This document shows, piece after piece, positions 9,865 to 18,577 of a DNA stretch of 64,000 nt. The notes beneath the pieces were generated by a model that had not been told where the DNA came from, did not search any database, and saw nothing but the letters and a program-made list of their open reading frames with translations. Within the stretch, counting starts at the first letter, position 1. Every line of letters starts with the position of its first letter. The translations under genes and the position numbers were made by a program. The stretch is from Gimesia aquarii (GTDB taxonomy: Bacteria > Planctomycetota > Planctomycetia > Planctomycetales > Planctomycetaceae), in the NCBI RefSeq assembly GCF_007748195.1, contig NZ_CP037920.1, forward strand, positions 6,105,800 through 6,169,799, read 5' to 3'.

Positions 9865-10386
9865 ATGGCATCACAACAGATATCTGACAATTTACCTGAA
9901 ATACGAATTGGTTCCGGCCAGGACTGTCACCGGCTTGAATCCGGTTACCAACTCATTTTAGGAGGAGTCCCCATTGATTTTGATATGGGGCTTGTTGGAC
10001 ATAGTGATGCGGACGTCTTACTCCATGCGATTACGGATGCTTTATTGGGAGCAGCAGGCCTTGGTGATATCGGTGAGATGTTTCCCAATACAGATGATCG
10101 CTGGAAAGATGCTGATTCAAGAAATTTACTTATGACAGCCTACCAGGAGGTTCAGAAGGCGGATTGGCAAATTGTAAACCTGGATTGCACAATTTCGGCA
10201 GAACGACCTAAACTAGCCGGTTACAAACCATCAATTCGAAAATCAATCGCCAAAACACTCAACATTCACGAGCAGCAAATTAACATCAAAGCCAAGACAG
10301 GAGAACGTGTGGGCCCGGTGGGAAGACAAGAAGCGATGACGGCAGATGCCATCGTGCTTTTAACACGTGAGAAACAAAATAACTAG
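9865..10386 (+). CDS. ispF: 2-C-methyl-D-erythritol 2,4-cyclodiphosphate synthase
   Basis: This 173-residue protein carries the IspF signatures: the metal-binding D-x-H in GSGQDCHRL near residue 18, GHSDADVLLHAITDALLGAAGLGDIGE-type core near residues 40-65 (written here in part), and the C-terminal KAKTGERVG and EAMTADAIVLL segments. IspF cyclises CDP-methylerythritol 2-phosphate in the MEP pathway of isoprenoid synthesis, which would feed the quinone and squalene genes also in this window. The usual partner ispD is not adjacent. It precedes cysS by 67 bases in the same direction. Confidence 0.95.
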   Translation: MASQQISDNLPEIRIGSGQDCHRLESGYQLILGGVPIDFDMGLVGHSDADVLLHAITDALLGAAGLGDIGEMFPNTDDRWKDADSRNLLMTAYQEVQKADWQIVNLDCTISAERPKLAGYKPSIRKSIAKTLNIHEQQINIKAKTGERVGPVGRQEAMTADAIVLLTREKQNN

Positions 10387-10453
10387 AACCTGTGCTTGCT
10401 TTAGCGAGCGAATCCTTATTTGAAAACAGAAAGTAATTCAGGTATTTGGGACA

Positions 10454-12010
10454 ATGACACTAAGAATTTACAATACTCTGAGTCGAAAAAAGGAAGACTT
10501 TCAAACACTCAAACCAGGGAAGGTAGGTATCTATCTCTGTGGCCCTACAGTTTATAAACATGCTCACATCGGTCACATGGTGGGACCGGTGATTATCGAT
10601 ACCATCGCGCGCTACTTAAAGTACAACAACTACGAAGTCAAATTCGTTAATAATATCACAGACATCGATGACAAGCTGATCAACAGAGCCGCCGAACTGA
10701 ATACCACGGTGGACAAGTTAGCAACTGAGATGACCCAGGATTACTTTGAAAACCTGGAAACAATGGGCGTCGATTCGATTACTGATTTCCCCAAAGCAAC
10801 CGATTACATCCCGGAAATGCTGGAGATCATTCAATCGTTGATCGAGAAAGGGAATGCCTATCCTCTCGACGGGGACGTCTATTTTTCTGCGGAGTCAGAT
10901 CCCAATTATGGTTCTCTCAGCGGCCGCAAAATCGAAGAAATGATTGCGGGCACTCGTGTGGAAGCCAATGATAAAAAGAAGAATCCTGCTGACTTTGCTC
11001 TTTGGAAACGATCGCGCGAGGGAGAACCTGCCTGGGACAGTCCCTGGGGACCAGGTCGTCCCGGTTGGCACATTGAATGCTCTGCTATGAGCCGCAAGTT
11101 ACTCGGTGATTCGTTCGATATCCATGGTGGCGGCCTCGATTTAATGTTCCCACATCATGAAAATGAACGCGCCCAGTCAGAATGCTGTACAGGAAAAAAT
11201 TACGTGCGTTACTGGGTGCACAATGGGTTAATGCAGGCCAGTGATGCTCCCGGGAAAGTGGGAGGACAACATGACCGTCACGGAGATGTGGTTGTAGACC
11301 AGGAGGCACAGGAAGCCGATAAGCTCTCGGGTTCCAAAGGTGCCGCCTCGGTGAAGGAGCTATTCGCCATTCATCCCCCAGAACTTGTGCGTTTGTTTTT
11401 ACTGTCGACTCATTACCGTAGCCCCATCGCCTTCAGCGACGAAAATATTCAAGAAACCGGGAAAGGTGTCGAAGGATTCTACCGCTTCTTTGAGACGTAT
11501 GAGCGGATCACGGGAGAAAGCTTTTACCATCTTCCTGCATCAGAAAAACGAGAACATTCGGTTTCTCTGGAAGGAACGCCTGCGGAATACTTTCAGCAAC
11601 TATCAGAATTGCGTCAACGATTTCTGGAAGCCATGGACGATGACTTTAATACTGGTGGAGCGATCGGCGTACTATTCGAGTTACGCTCGACATTAAACGC
11701 ATTAATCCATGCACAAAAACTGGATGGTGAAGGAAAACAGAACCAGCCTATGATTGATGCATTGAAATCGGGAGCCTGCCTGCTGAAAGAATTGTCGAAT
11801 CTATTGGGTGTATTCCGCAAAGCACCTGAAAAAGAAGCAGAGGCCGATGATGGACTCGCCAATCAGTTGATGGAACTGGTTTTGGAAATCCGAGAAGAGG
11901 CACGTGCCAGCAAAAACTGGGATATCGCTGACAAAATTCGCGACGGATTAGCAGCGTGTCAAATTACTGTCGAAGATCGTCCTGAGGGTAGTCTGTGGCG
12001 TCGTGGCTAG
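10454..12010 (+). CDS. cysS: Cysteinyl-tRNA synthetase with an altered KMSKS region
   Basis: The 518-residue class I synthetase has LCGPTVY (zinc ligand Cys29), HIGH at residues 38-41, GWHIECSAMS and HGGGLDLMFPHHENE, which are diagnostic of CysRS. The KMSKS region is unusual: an extra segment of about 20 residues (VGGQHDRHGDVVVDQEAQEA) precedes KLSGSKG at residues 290-296, so the second lysine of KMSKS is glycine, with a lysine two positions later. Expansion at this place is expected for planctomycete CysRS from family knowledge. The anticodon-binding C-terminal part (NWDIADKIRDGL) is intact, so the gene is presumably functional. Confidence 0.95.
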   Translation: MTLRIYNTLSRKKEDFQTLKPGKVGIYLCGPTVYKHAHIGHMVGPVIIDTIARYLKYNNYEVKFVNNITDIDDKLINRAAELNTTVDKLATEMTQDYFENLETMGVDSITDFPKATDYIPEMLEIIQSLIEKGNAYPLDGDVYFSAESDPNYGSLSGRKIEEMIAGTRVEANDKKKNPADFALWKRSREGEPAWDSPWGPGRPGWHIECSAMSRKLLGDSFDIHGGGLDLMFPHHENERAQSECCTGKNYVRYWVHNGLMQASDAPGKVGGQHDRHGDVVVDQEAQEADKLSGSKGAASVKELFAIHPPELVRLFLLSTHYRSPIAFSDENIQETGKGVEGFYRFFETYERITGESFYHLPASEKREHSVSLEGTPAEYFQQLSELRQRFLEAMDDDFNTGGAIGVLFELRSTLNALIHAQKLDGEGKQNQPMIDALKSGACLLKELSNLLGVFRKAPEKEAEADDGLANQLMELVLEIREEARASKNWDIADKIRDGLAACQITVEDRPEGSLWRRG

Positions 12011-12053
12011 AATTGGAATTGTTAGATCAATGCACTGATCGATCGAGCCAAAC

Positions 12054-12584
12054 ATGAATTTAAACTCGACAATGGATGATGAAGAGTTAAGAAATCCCAC
12101 TCGGTTCCTGGGAATCGACCCCGGTCTCAACCGGACGGGCTACGCATTACTGGAACATTCGTTAAAAGGCCCGGTGCTCTGTGAAGGAGGAATCATTCGT
12201 TCCACTCAGGAATCGAATCTGGCAAATCGCGTGCATGAAATTGCATCTGGAATTCGGGAAGTCATTGAAGAATATCGACCAGATGTGATGGTCATTGAGC
12301 AGGTTTTTACGACACCCAAATTTCCCAAAAGTTCGATCATCATGGCTCATGCCCGTGGTGCAATCATCTATGTGGCTCACGAGGCAACTGTTCCTGTTGT
12401 GCATTATACACCAACTCAAATTAAAAAACTGATTACCGGCAGTGGTCGCGCCTCCAAGGAACAAATGCAACACGCCATCAAAACAGAACTCGGGCTGAAT
12501 ACGGTTCTGGAACCTAACGATGTCGCTGATGCATTTGCTGCGGCTTTGTGCCATTACCATACAATTCGCATTGCCTGCATCTGA
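12054..12584 (+). CDS. ruvC: Crossover junction endodeoxyribonuclease RuvC
   Basis: The 176-residue protein has the RuvC acidic tetrad: Asp22 in GIDPGLNRTGY, Glu82 in VIEQVF, and Asp156/Asp159 in PNDVADAFAAALCH. RuvC resolves Holliday junctions by paired nicks as a dimer, together with RuvAB. An N-terminal extension of about 17 residues precedes the first strand, so a later start is possible, but no other ATG fits better. ruvA follows after 36 bases, which supports a ruvC-ruvA operon. ruvB is not in this window. Confidence 0.95.
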   Translation: MNLNSTMDDEELRNPTRFLGIDPGLNRTGYALLEHSLKGPVLCEGGIIRSTQESNLANRVHEIASGIREVIEEYRPDVMVIEQVFTTPKFPKSSIIMAHARGAIIYVAHEATVPVVHYTPTQIKKLITGSGRASKEQMQHAIKTELGLNTVLEPNDVADAFAAALCHYHTIRIACI

Positions 12585-12620
12585 CAGTGTATTCACAAAT
12601 CAATACTCAATCGAGCAACT

Positions 12621-13241
12621 ATGATTACTAATATTCGCGGACAACTTGTTGAACTCAATCTCACTGAAGCGATTATTTCAGTTGGTGCCTTTGATTATCA
12701 GGTTTTTATTCCTGAATTTGTTCGCCGACAGTTACAATCACTCATTGGTCAGGAAGTCAGTCTTAAAACAATCCAGTACATTGAAGGTAATCCACAAAAA
12801 GGCAGGCTCACACCTCGCTTGATCGGATTTATGAACCATGCAGAGAAAGAGTTCTTTGAACTCGTCTGTTCGGTCGATGGAGTGGGTGTTAAGAAAACCT
12901 TGCGTGCCATGGTACGTCCAGTAAAAGAAGTCGCGACGGCCATTGAAGAAAATGATCTCAAGCAACTCACAACACTTCCTGGCATTGGTCCTGCTGTTGC
13001 CGAGCGAATTGTCGCGAAACTCAGACGCAAAATGACGAAATTCGCACTGATTATAGCGAAAGAGTTTCCCGCCGATGAGCAGAGCCCCGATGTGTTCGGA
13101 GAGGCTTATGAAGCGTTACTGAGCTTAGGGTATTCGGCAACGGAAGCCCGCACAAAAGTGGAAACCATCGCTGCAGAAGGGAAAAAATTCAAAAACATCG
13201 AAGACTTCTTGACGGCACTCTATCAACAGGAACGCGGATAA
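12621..13241 (+). CDS. ruvA: Holliday junction branch-migration protein RuvA
   Basis: The 206-residue protein matches the RuvA three-domain plan: an OB-fold start ([14 protein letters not shown]), helix-hairpin-helix repeats ([13 protein letters not shown] near residue 90 and [16 protein letters not shown] near residue 125), and a C-terminal three-helix domain ([18 protein letters not shown]) that contacts RuvB. The acidic-pin region is not obvious by eye. It is downstream of ruvC in the same operon, and its own start is at the ATG at 12621. Confidence 0.93.
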   Translation: MITNIRGQLVELNLTEAIISVGAFDYQVFIPEFVRRQLQSLIGQEVSLKTIQYIEGNPQKGRLTPRLIGFMNHAEKEFFELVCSVDGVGVKKTLRAMVRPVKEVATAIEENDLKQLTTLPGIGPAVAERIVAKLRRKMTKFALIIAKEFPADEQSPDVFGEAYEALLSLGYSATEARTKVETIAAEGKKFKNIEDFLTALYQQERG

Positions 13242-13404
13242 CAGCCTGAAACAGGTGTAAATTCATTTCCGCTAAAATCATCATAACCGATAGATCAGTT
13301 ATGTCTTTACTCTGAAGTTCTTTGTAAAGCACCTAAAAAGGTTTACCATCAGTTCTGTTGCTGTATCTAAACTAAATTTTAACATTCCTGCTATCTTCCT
13401 GCGC

Positions 13405-13428
13405 GGTTCACAAGAATTGGAGTGAACC
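13405..13428. repeat. Inverted repeat upstream of the HD-GYP gene
   Basis: GGTTCAC at 13405-13411 and GTGAACC at 13422-13428 are perfect seven-base arms around a ten-base spacer, about 75 bases before the ATG at 13501. The geometry suits a dimeric regulator site or a small RNA hairpin. No T run follows, so it is not a terminator. Confidence 0.4.
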
Positions 13429-13500
13429 AGTTCAGCGCATGACAAATTAAATTGATGTGACAGAAACTGAACGAAAACAAAGAACTACGGCGTTAATTTT

Positions 13501-14814
13501 ATGGTTGCTCAATCAGTCAAAAATAAAGCCAGTCAATACACTTCTCTGGATATTGACCGACTCCGCATGGGAGTCAAATTACAGGCTCCCATTTTTGATG
13601 CTGACAGTGAAAATAATATCTTACTGTTAGCCAGCGGTAAAACGATCACAAAAGGTACGATTGAAAACCTGAAAAAACGTGGAATTCGTAGTGTGCGGGT
13701 CCATGAACGTGACCTGCAAAATTTAATGCTCCCTCCTGGTGAGAGCCAAAATTCTGAACCGAAATCGAACCAGAATAAGAGACGGCAGAAAATTCGGCTC
13801 CAATCTGTGCAGGCCGCTTCGCAAAAACAGGAGATGGATACCCAACGCACAGATTCTCCCTGGCACATTCAGACCAGTTCTTTCTTGCATGAAATCAAAC
13901 CGGTTCAAAACAGTAGTTATTCTACTGAAATGAAAAATCAGTATCGGGAACAGTTTACTGCCTTAACTAAAATTACGGGCAGTGTGTATAAACAATTGCT
14001 TTCAACTAAACAAATCAGTATGCGACAGATCTATGACATCACTAATATTTCATTCGTGCAAATGGCAGAGGACATGGATCTTTTTGTCTTAGAAGGAATG
14101 ACGCCAATTGATGTCGGCAATTTCTGTAGACATGGGCTGCAAATGTCGAGTCTCGCAATGGCAATTGGCACGCAACTCGGATTAAGTCGTGAGAATTTGA
14201 TAAAGCTTTCCATTGGTTGTCTATTGCATGATACCGGAATGGGTCGCGTGAATTCCCAGGCACTCTGGAAAACAAAACCCCTCAATCCGATTGAGATTCT
14301 CGAGCTGAAAAAACATCCCACGATTACTTATGATTTATTAAATCAGGTCACTGAAGTTCCGACAATTTCCAAACTCATCGCATATCAAATCCACGAACGT
14401 TGTGATGGATCAGGCTATCCCAGAGGCCAAAAAGGGCACCAAATTCATCCTCTCGCGAAAATTGCCAGTGTGGCAGACGAATTTATTGAGCTTGTGTCGT
14501 CGCGTCCCAACAAACTCGGGCTACTACCTTATCAAGCTGCTGAAAAACTCGTCTATGAAGCTTCGTTGGGAAAATATGACTGCAACTCCGTTCGCGCCTT
14601 ATTGCAATCCATTTCTCTGTACCCGGTCGGCTCTCTCGTTGAACTTAACAACGGAAAACAGGCTATTGTGATTCGGACAAACCGAACATATTACGATAAT
14701 CCGATTGTTGAAATCCTGGAACAAGATGGTCTACATCAATTGACAAATCTTCTTGAATATGACGACGTGCATGTCGTTCGTGCCGTGTCTGAACAAGAAC
14801 TACAAATGGCTTGA
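13501..14814 (+). CDS. HD-GYP domain protein with incomplete metal motif
   Basis: This 437-residue protein has an N-terminal region of about 140 residues without recognised domain, with a Lys/Gln-rich linker, and a C-terminal HD-GYP domain: LHDTGMG (His243, Asp244), a conserved His in KHPTITYDLL, IHERCDGSGYP (residues 297-307) and IASVADEF. HD-GYP enzymes hydrolyse cyclic-di-GMP. Two canonical positions differ: HDxGK has Met247 for Lys, and HHE has Ile297 for the first His. It may therefore have reduced or altered catalysis or act as a c-di-GMP sensor. No signal peptide is seen. It follows ruvA after 259 bases and is probably a separate unit. Confidence 0.85.
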   Translation: MVAQSVKNKASQYTSLDIDRLRMGVKLQAPIFDADSENNILLLASGKTITKGTIENLKKRGIRSVRVHERDLQNLMLPPGESQNSEPKSNQNKRRQKIRLQSVQAASQKQEMDTQRTDSPWHIQTSSFLHEIKPVQNSSYSTEMKNQYREQFTALTKITGSVYKQLLSTKQISMRQIYDITNISFVQMAEDMDLFVLEGMTPIDVGNFCRHGLQMSSLAMAIGTQLGLSRENLIKLSIGCLLHDTGMGRVNSQALWKTKPLNPIEILELKKHPTITYDLLNQVTEVPTISKLIAYQIHERCDGSGYPRGQKGHQIHPLAKIASVADEFIELVSSRPNKLGLLPYQAAEKLVYEASLGKYDCNSVRALLQSISLYPVGSLVELNNGKQAIVIRTNRTYYDNPIVEILEQDGLHQLTNLLEYDDVHVVRAVSEQELQMA

Positions 14815-14855
14815 GTTCCCAGTTAGCTCACCACTCAAGTAAGTCCTTGAAATGA

Positions 14856-16214
14856 TCATTGCACTAAGGCCACTCTTAAATCCATGACATTGGTCTGTGT
14901 GGCCCCTGTTTTCAATAAACCATTACAGGCTGCAAGACAGGGATAAGAGTTATGTTCTTTCAAAAAAACATCAGGATCTAACTGAAGTGTATGCGCCTGT
15001 TGGAGAATGGCGGTATCAAGTATGCCACCTGCTGCATCGGTGGGGCCATCTTCTCCATCAGTTCCTCCAGATAGTATGCAGACATTAGAAATTTCCTCAT
15101 TCCAAAGACGCTGCATTGCAGCCAACACTACTTCCTGATTCCGCCCACCTTTACCTGGATTCTGCGTGGAAGACAAATCGACTATAGGTTCGCCTCCACT
15201 CAAGACACAAGCTGGTTTCATAATAGGTCCTCTGCCCGCATAAAACTCGAGGCAAACTTCTGCCAGTTCTACCCCAATTTCAGCAGCAATACCTTCGTTC
15301 TCAGAGCCCATCGAGTAGATTTCGTAGCCCAACTCCAGCGCTGTCTGTTTTGCTGCTTCCAATGCTGTCGCGTTGCTGCCAATAATCTGATTGATGATTG
15401 TTGTCTGATCAGATTTTTTCAGTTCAGAAGATGGTTTCCGATTATTCTCCAAAACTTCCCAAACAGTGGCAGGTACTTGTTGCGGATCTTTTACAAGTCG
15501 TTTTAATACTTCTGCTGCTTCATCCGGTGTTGAAGAGTCAACAACTGTTGGCCCGGAAGCAATGAACTCCAATGGATCGCCAACAACGTCTGAAATCACC
15601 AGTGCGATTAAAGTCCCGCAAGTGGCGGCCTCAGCTAAACGGCCTCCCTTGACTTCGGAAATTTGTTTACGAACACAATTCAGTTCCTGAATACTGGCGC
15701 CTGATGACATCAGCAACCGTGTTACAGCCTGTTTGTCTTCCAGCGTCACGGGAGGGAGAGGAGCGGGTAATAACGCACTGCCTCCCCCTGAGATGAGTAC
15801 CAGACAAATGTCATCCGGTGATAAGTTGGAAACCTGCTGAAGGATTTGCTTTGAACCAAACACCCCTTCGGCCGTTGGTTCATTTAAACTCGCAGGTCGT
15901 GCCGCATGCAGATGGATTCGTTCCAGAGAACGCACACAATCAGCGGGTACGTTCACCCAGCCAAAAAGCTGCTTTTCAAGAATTGAACCTTTGAGAGCCG
16001 CTTCCACACCAGCGGCCATACCGCTACCTGCTTTACCAGCTCCAACAACAAGTAACTTTTTCTGGTCATGTAACGGTATGGAATGACCACAAATAGTAAG
16101 TTCGTTGACTGTAACCTGGATGGCGTTACGAACGAGTGCTTCTGAATCGACTGCCCTGACTCCTGCATGCCAAATCTGCAATGCATGTTCAGAAATTGAA
16201 GGAGTTTCAGACAT
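14856..16214 (-). CDS. Glycerate 2-kinase (MOFRL family)
   Basis: The 452-residue length and motifs fit the GckA/TtuD-type glycerate kinases: VGAGKAGSGMA near residue 56, LISGGGSALLPAPL near residue 140, GGRNQEVVLAAM near residue 362 and the MOFRL segment LSGGTDGEDGPTDAAGG near residue 380. The family phosphorylates D-glycerate at C2 with ATP, feeding 2-phosphoglycerate to glycolysis. It is first in a run of minus-strand genes, with the anchored protein at 16262 lying 47 bases upstream, so the three may be co-transcribed. The symbol is left empty because gck and ttuD names are both used. Confidence 0.9.
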   Translation of the reverse strand: MSETPSISEHALQIWHAGVRAVDSEALVRNAIQVTVNELTICGHSIPLHDQKKLLVVGAGKAGSGMAAGVEAALKGSILEKQLFGWVNVPADCVRSLERIHLHAARPASLNEPTAEGVFGSKQILQQVSNLSPDDICLVLISGGGSALLPAPLPPVTLEDKQAVTRLLMSSGASIQELNCVRKQISEVKGGRLAEAATCGTLIALVISDVVGDPLEFIASGPTVVDSSTPDEAAEVLKRLVKDPQQVPATVWEVLENNRKPSSELKKSDQTTIINQIIGSNATALEAAKQTALELGYEIYSMGSENEGIAAEIGVELAEVCLEFYAGRGPIMKPACVLSGGEPIVDLSSTQNPGKGGRNQEVVLAAMQRLWNEEISNVCILSGGTDGEDGPTDAAGGILDTAILQQAHTLQLDPDVFLKEHNSYPCLAACNGLLKTGATQTNVMDLRVALVQ

Positions 16215-16261
16215 AGCGACCTCGGAAGAAAAAAAGCGTGCTCTCGAAGAATAAAAAACCG

Positions 16262-16819
16262 TTATGGATCTACTTGCCCCGAAGAAGATTCTGTAACGGT
16301 TGTATTTAAAGCACGCGCAAGCTTTTTTGCAAGGACACGGCCTTCTACCTCAGTCGAAGGAACACCTTCTTTGATTAATTCTTCTCGATAATGTCGATCT
16401 TCTTGATCATGCCAAAGAGGATCAACCTTGGCCTGGGAAATGGAGCTCACTTTCCAGACGCCTGTCGAACTTTTAATAAGGTGGATATCGGGCTTAATGG
16501 CATATCCGGTCTTCTGAATTTGAATTCGAGCCTCGGCGGTACTGCCCGTCAATCGAACTTGAAGAAAACGATAATCGAGGGGTTCAAGACTCTCCTGCGA
16601 ATCTTGTTTCAATTTTGCAGCCAGTTCTGCTTTCTCAGGTGTCAGCAGAGCGCGAATTCGATTTTCATTCCCTGTTTCCAAAGCCTTCACAAACTCTAGC
16701 GCAACCTGCTTCACTTTATAACGATCGTAAAACCGCTGTGCACCCCAAACGACCAAAAAGAGGCCCATGGCGATGAGCGCTATAATCAGAAACTTTTGAG
16801 ACAGCGGCCGTTTGACCAT
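16262..16819 (-). CDS. Membrane-anchored protein of unknown function
   Basis: The 185-residue protein has an N-terminal anchor (KFLIIALIAMGLFLVVWGAQ) after the basic start MVKRPLSQ, so most of it should sit outside the cytoplasmic membrane. The soluble part resembles small NTF2-like or uncharacterised periplasmic domains in length and helix-then-strand order, but no family is assigned. The start codon overlaps the stop of the upstream gene as TAATG at 16817-16821, which implies translational coupling with the 72-residue protein. Confidence 0.65.
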   Translation of the reverse strand: MVKRPLSQKFLIIALIAMGLFLVVWGAQRFYDRYKVKQVALEFVKALETGNENRIRALLTPEKAELAAKLKQDSQESLEPLDYRFLQVRLTGSTAEARIQIQKTGYAIKPDIHLIKSSTGVWKVSSISQAKVDPLWHDQEDRHYREELIKEGVPSTEVEGRVLAKKLARALNTTVTESSSGQVDP

Positions 16820-17037
16820 TAGGCGCCTGGGCGAAGATGACTGTAGGCTGAAAGAATCGCATATAAATCAGAGGGAATTTTTACTTCGTCGTCGGAGAAG
16901 TCAGAGACCCAGGTACGACGATAGTAAACCGCTTCTGCTAAAGCGTCTGCAATTTCCCCAAAACGGACATTGACTAAAGAGTCTGCCTGTTCTGGTGTTT
17001 CTTCCTCACCGGTGAAAATTCGAAGTCGATGTTGCAT
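16819..17037 (-). CDS. Small conserved protein
   Basis: This 72-residue soluble, acidic protein has no recognised domain. It contains a helix-forming central part (GEIADALAEAVYYRRTWVSDF) and ends LSAYSHLRPGA. The ATG at 17037 is the only reasonable start and the stop overlaps the start of the following anchored protein by one base, so the two are almost certainly co-translated and may act together. Confidence 0.6.
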   Translation of the reverse strand: MQHRLRIFTGEEETPEQADSLVNVRFGEIADALAEAVYYRRTWVSDFSDDEVKIPSDLYAILSAYSHLRPGA

Positions 17038-17397
17038 TGAGAATCCTTCCCTATATCGAACTCATTAATTTTTGACTGGTTAAACTCTAACCAGGCAGAG
17101 GTATTTCCCTGCACACAAAAATCATTTCATAAGCACTGAACATACTAAAAGCCAGAATCCGACCTGGCGTACTATCTATTATCGGCTTAATCAATTTAGC
17201 ATCTTGACCGAAAAGTTCAGTTTTTTTTGATTTTATCGACTGTAAGATCTACTCATTTTACTCAGTGTGAAATTGAGTCTGTAAAAGTTACCAGTCGATC
17301 GGCGATTTTCGCGCATTGAAATTGATCGTGGATTTTTCAAACAGCAATCTTTGCCGGGTAGAGATGCCTCTCACTTCGAAGAGGTTCAGGAATGACA
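17038..17397. other. Intergenic region
   Basis: About 360 bases lying upstream of the small protein at 17037 and downstream of the HAD gene (both minus strand). It contains a T-rich stretch near 17220-17230. No RNA gene, strong terminator or supported small gene was identified. Confidence 0.3.
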
Positions 17398-18039
17398 TCA
17401 TTCAAAACCGAGCAAGGCCGGAAGTTCGCGCATGGAACGAAAGGATTTCGCGCCGAATGCTTCCAGTTCTGTTGGTGAACTATGGTCGGCATAACCAAGT
17501 ACTGGAATCCCCGCAGCGACCGCTGCCTGGACTCCCAGATGACTATCTTCCACGACCACACATTCTTCCGGATGGACTCCCATTTGGGAAGCCGCATAGA
17601 GATAAAGATCCGGTTCCGGTTTCCAGACTCCCAGAGTATAGGCAGAATAAACTCGTCCTTCAAAGAAATGAAGCAATTCCGTAATTCCCAATGTGAGCGC
17701 CATCTTTTCTTCCGGACCATTCGAGGCGACACACTTTGTGACAGGAATCGACTCCAGGGCTTCGCGAACTCCTTGAATTGCCTGTAGTTCCACTTGAAAT
17801 ACTTCTGCCATCTGCGCCCGCACTTGAGTAGCAAAATCATCCGGTAATTTTTTCCCCATTTGCTCTTCGACGACCACAATGCAGTCTGCCAGTTTGCCTC
17901 CTTTAAATTGCTGGACTGCCTGCTCGGGTGAGAGTGGATAACCCATTTGAGTAATCATTTCCGCTAATACACGATTTCCCAGGGTTTCACTGTCAACCAG
18001 CACTCCATCGCAATCAAAAATCACAGCTTTACAAATCAT
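17398..18039 (-). CDS. HAD-superfamily phosphatase, beta-phosphoglucomutase-like
   Basis: The ATG at 18039 (MICKAVIFDCDGVLVDSE) is preferred to an upstream TTG at 18048. The 213-residue protein has HAD motif I DCDGVLVDSE with the nucleophile Asp near residue 10, a helical cap typical of subfamily IA, motif II near VASNG, motif III Lys in LGVWKPEPD and motif IV in VVEDSHLG. Members hydrolyse sugar phosphates, phosphoglycolate or related small phosphates, and the substrate cannot be told from sequence. It follows the Rieske gene on the same strand, about 30 bases away. Confidence 0.88.
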   Translation of the reverse strand: MICKAVIFDCDGVLVDSETLGNRVLAEMITQMGYPLSPEQAVQQFKGGKLADCIVVVEEQMGKKLPDDFATQVRAQMAEVFQVELQAIQGVREALESIPVTKCVASNGPEEKMALTLGITELLHFFEGRVYSAYTLGVWKPEPDLYLYAASQMGVHPEECVVVEDSHLGVQAAVAAGIPVLGYADHSSPTELEAFGAKSFRSMRELPALLGFE

Positions 18040-18068
18040 TTCGCTCAATTCATCTCTCTGCTGGCTAG

Positions 18069-18380
18069 TTACTCGGGCAATTCAATATAAATACCATCAT
18101 CTTCCACAAAGACGGGAAACGTGGGATGACACAAACGCTGATTCAGGCAATGCTGTCCGGAAGTCACATCAAACTGCCATCCATGCCAGGGACAGGTAAC
18201 AATCGTTCCATTTAATGTTCCCTCGCCCAACGGCCCCCCCGCATGTGGACAGACTCCATCCATCGCATAATACTGCTGATCCACATGAAATAACGCGATG
18301 ACTTGATCTTCGACAACAAACTCTCCCGCTGAACCTGCAGGAATTTCATCCTCAGCTGCAATCCGTACTTTTTTACCCAT
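18069..18380 (-). CDS. Rieske-type [2Fe-2S] ferredoxin
   Basis: This 103-residue single-domain protein has both Rieske cluster motifs: CPHAGGPL (Cys44, His46) and CPWHGWQF (Cys63, His66). It lacks membrane or signal segments, so it is a soluble ferredoxin of the dioxygenase or nitrite-reductase small-subunit type and not the bc1 Rieske subunit. Redox partner unknown. A clear GGAGGGG-like ribosome binding site lies before the ATG at 18380. It is in the same direction as the HAD phosphatase, which may be its operon partner by position only. Confidence 0.92.
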   Translation of the reverse strand: MGKKVRIAAEDEIPAGSAGEFVVEDQVIALFHVDQQYYAMDGVCPHAGGPLGEGTLNGTIVTCPWHGWQFDVTSGQHCLNQRLCHPTFPVFVEDDGIYIELPE

Positions 18381-18577
18381 TTGCCCCTCCGATCCGCTTC
18401 CTCAAAAGTCCAGATACAACCCGATGACCAAGGTAAACAGGATCTTGATGTCAAAGCGATCCATTCAATAGTCGTTCGAAAAAACGGCCAATGAAATGCG
18501 ACAGTAACGACTCGACTCGCACCTTCAGAAATCAGGCTCTGAGAGAGGTTGTAGTAGACTTATGCGCCTGAATCAAT

